Assembly (NCBI RefSeq): GCF_023276405.1
Contig: NZ_JALRMO010000001.1
Coordinates: forward strand, 682,001 to 746,000
Length of the DNA stretch: 64,000 bases
Source: Paenibacillus hamazuiensis
Lineage (GTDB): Bacteria > Bacillota > Bacilli > Paenibacillales > NBRC-103111
Reading direction: 5' to 3'
Of the stretch, positions 62,946 to 64,000 are shown piece after piece; the first letter of the stretch is position 1; each line of letters begins with the position of its first letter. Position numbers and translations under genes: made by a program. The notes beneath the pieces were generated by a model. It was not told the origin of the DNA. It worked only from the letters and a program-made list of their open reading frames with translations, and made no database searches.

Positions 62946-63749
62946 TTAGTGGGATTGCGAATTGGAGCCGAACAATCGGTCCAAACCGTACACGCGCTCC
63001 AAGATGATGATAAAGATAAGGCTCAGCAAAATAACTACCGACGAAATCGAAGCGACCAGCGGATCGAGAGATTCCTGCATGTGGCTGAAAATCGCCAGCG
63101 GCAGCGTCGTCGTCGACGGGGATATCAGGAACAGCGAAACTGTCACGTTATCGAACGAGGTCAGAAACGCAAAGATCATTCCCGACATAATCGCCGGTTT
63201 AAGCAGCGGCAGCGTAATGTCCCGGAATACGTGAAACGGCTTCGCTCCCATAATATAAGCCGCACGTTCGAGCGTGTAATCGAAAGAGCTGAGTCCCGTC
63301 AGAACGAGGCGGACGACGTAAGGAATGGAAATCAGCACGTGCGCAAGCAGCAGGCCGATAAACGTTCCGGCAATTCCGATCCGCGTAAAAAACAGCAGCG
63401 CCGCGATCCCGATGATCAGCGCAGGTACCGTCAGAGGCGAAAGCATCAAACCGTTCAAAAATCCGCTGCCGCGAAACTTGTATTTATGCAGCGCCAGTCC
63501 CGCCAGCGTGCCGATGATCGTAGCGAAAACGGCGGTCAATGCCGCGAGCTCGAGACTGAACAGAAACGATTCCGTAAACTCGGGCCGGTCGAAAATTTTG
63601 ACGTACCACATGCCGGAGAACCCGACGGGCGGAAACGACAAATATTTGACCGACGTGAACGAAGTCGGGATGACGACCAGCAGCGGAGAGACGACAAACA
63701 GCAAGACGATGAACGTAACGATGCCGAGCGGCCAGTTTCTTTTCGTCAT
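62946..63749 (-). CDS. ABC transporter permease, PotC type
   Basis: The 267-residue permease has six membrane segments, starting WPLGIVTFIVLLFVVSPLLVVIP, and the EAA-type loop LERAAYIMGAKPFHVFRDITLPL near residues 160-182. This type serves spermidine/putrescine, iron or thiamine-like compounds. Its ATG overlaps the end of the next permease gene on the minus strand by 4 nt. The M20 peptidase is its downstream neighbour. Confidence 0.92.
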   Translation of the reverse strand: MTKRNWPLGIVTFIVLLFVVSPLLVVIPTSFTSVKYLSFPPVGFSGMWYVKIFDRPEFTESFLFSLELAALTAVFATIIGTLAGLALHKYKFRGSGFLNGLMLSPLTVPALIIGIAALLFFTRIGIAGTFIGLLLAHVLISIPYVVRLVLTGLSSFDYTLERAAYIMGAKPFHVFRDITLPLLKPAIMSGMIFAFLTSFDNVTVSLFLISPSTTTLPLAIFSHMQESLDPLVASISSVVILLSLIFIIILERVYGLDRLFGSNSQSH

Positions 63750-64000
63750 GAGGAGAACACCTCCTTATAACGCTTCGTTTCCACGAGCCGGGTAAACAGG
63801 CTGACCAGAACGACCGTCGACGCCAGCAGCAGGAAGGAAAGCGCGGCGCCCATTTGCCAATTCAATTGGGTCATGATTTTCTCGTAAGCGATGACCGGAA
63901 GCACCTTCACCGATGTGCCGCCCATCAAGGCCGGTGTGACAAACGAGCTCATGGACAGGCTGAAGACGAGCGTCGAGCCGGCCAGCATGCCCGGCAGCGT
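63746..64000 (-). CDS. ABC transporter permease, PotB type (partial at right edge)
   Basis: The C-terminal part only is present: the open frame continues beyond the right edge (TLPGMLAGSTLVFSLSMSSF near the edge). ALMGG and VLPVIAYEKIMTQLNWQMG are typical of PotB-family C-termini. It pairs with the PotC-type permease. The start and ATPase lie outside the window. Confidence 0.85.
   Translation of the reverse strand, partial: TLPGMLAGSTLVFSLSMSSFVTPALMGGTSVKVLPVIAYEKIMTQLNWQMGAALSFLLLASTVVLVSLFTRLVETKRYKEVFSS

Overview
The window looks like chromosome of a spore-forming Bacillota of the Paenibacillus type. It carries a gerA-family germination operon, many LplABC-type CUT1 sugar importers, large membrane-anchored AraC regulators, a YesM/YesN-like two-component system, GTG/TTG starts behind strong AGGAGG sites, and GC-rich coding DNA broken by AT-rich islands. 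No tRNA, rRNA or CRISPR array is visible. All calls come from reading the sequence; none was checked by database search.

Layout. 1-5 kb: a mannonate-dehydratase-like TIM barrel, a secreted beta-propeller-like protein, a divergent HxlR regulator/azoreductase pair, and an AT-rich guanylate kinase fused to a ParB/sulfiredoxin-like domain. 5.1-9.6 kb: an ECF sigma factor followed by four genes encoding seven VOC (glyoxalase-fold) domains, one fused to pentapeptide repeats and one to a GyrI-like domain. 9.8-12.8 kb: an SDR oxidoreductase, two structured intergenic repeats, a LysR regulator and a nucleotidyltransferase-fold protein. 12.9-19 kb: an AraC-type membrane sensor and a complete LplB/LplC/LplA-type importer. 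19.5-24.2 kb: the germination operon gerAA-AB-AC plus a small membrane protein, then a CheY-like receiver with Asn in place of the phospho-acceptor Asp.

24.2-57.7 kb is a large glycan-utilisation region. It contains a cupin-AraC regulator, an (alpha/alpha)6-type glycosidase, Gfo/Idh oxidoreductase, sugar isomerase, PmoA-family protein, two GH106-like glycosidases, two related solute-binding lipoproteins around a second AraC sensor and permease pair, a DapA/NAL-type aldolase, an Asp-box sialidase-like propeller, a YesM/YesN pair, a third importer and a sulfatase. A group II intron sits immediately after a terminator hairpin at 39.18 kb. Together these genes would sense, import and dismantle a complex, probably rhamnose- and sulfate-bearing, acidic oligosaccharide. 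That substrate is inferred.

57.8-61.6 kb is AT-rich with signs of decay: a structured repeat, gene remnants, a frameshifted IseA-like gene, small membrane proteins, two CBO0543-type proteins and a GrpB-family protein. 61.7-64 kb: an M20 peptidase and two PotB/PotC-like permeases running off the right edge.

The most unusual structure is a set of four intergenic elements (10.58, 10.85, 34.02 and 57.84 kb). Each has four copies of a roughly 23-nt unit at a 50/51-nt period, two direct then two inverted. Their sequences differ but the architecture is the same.
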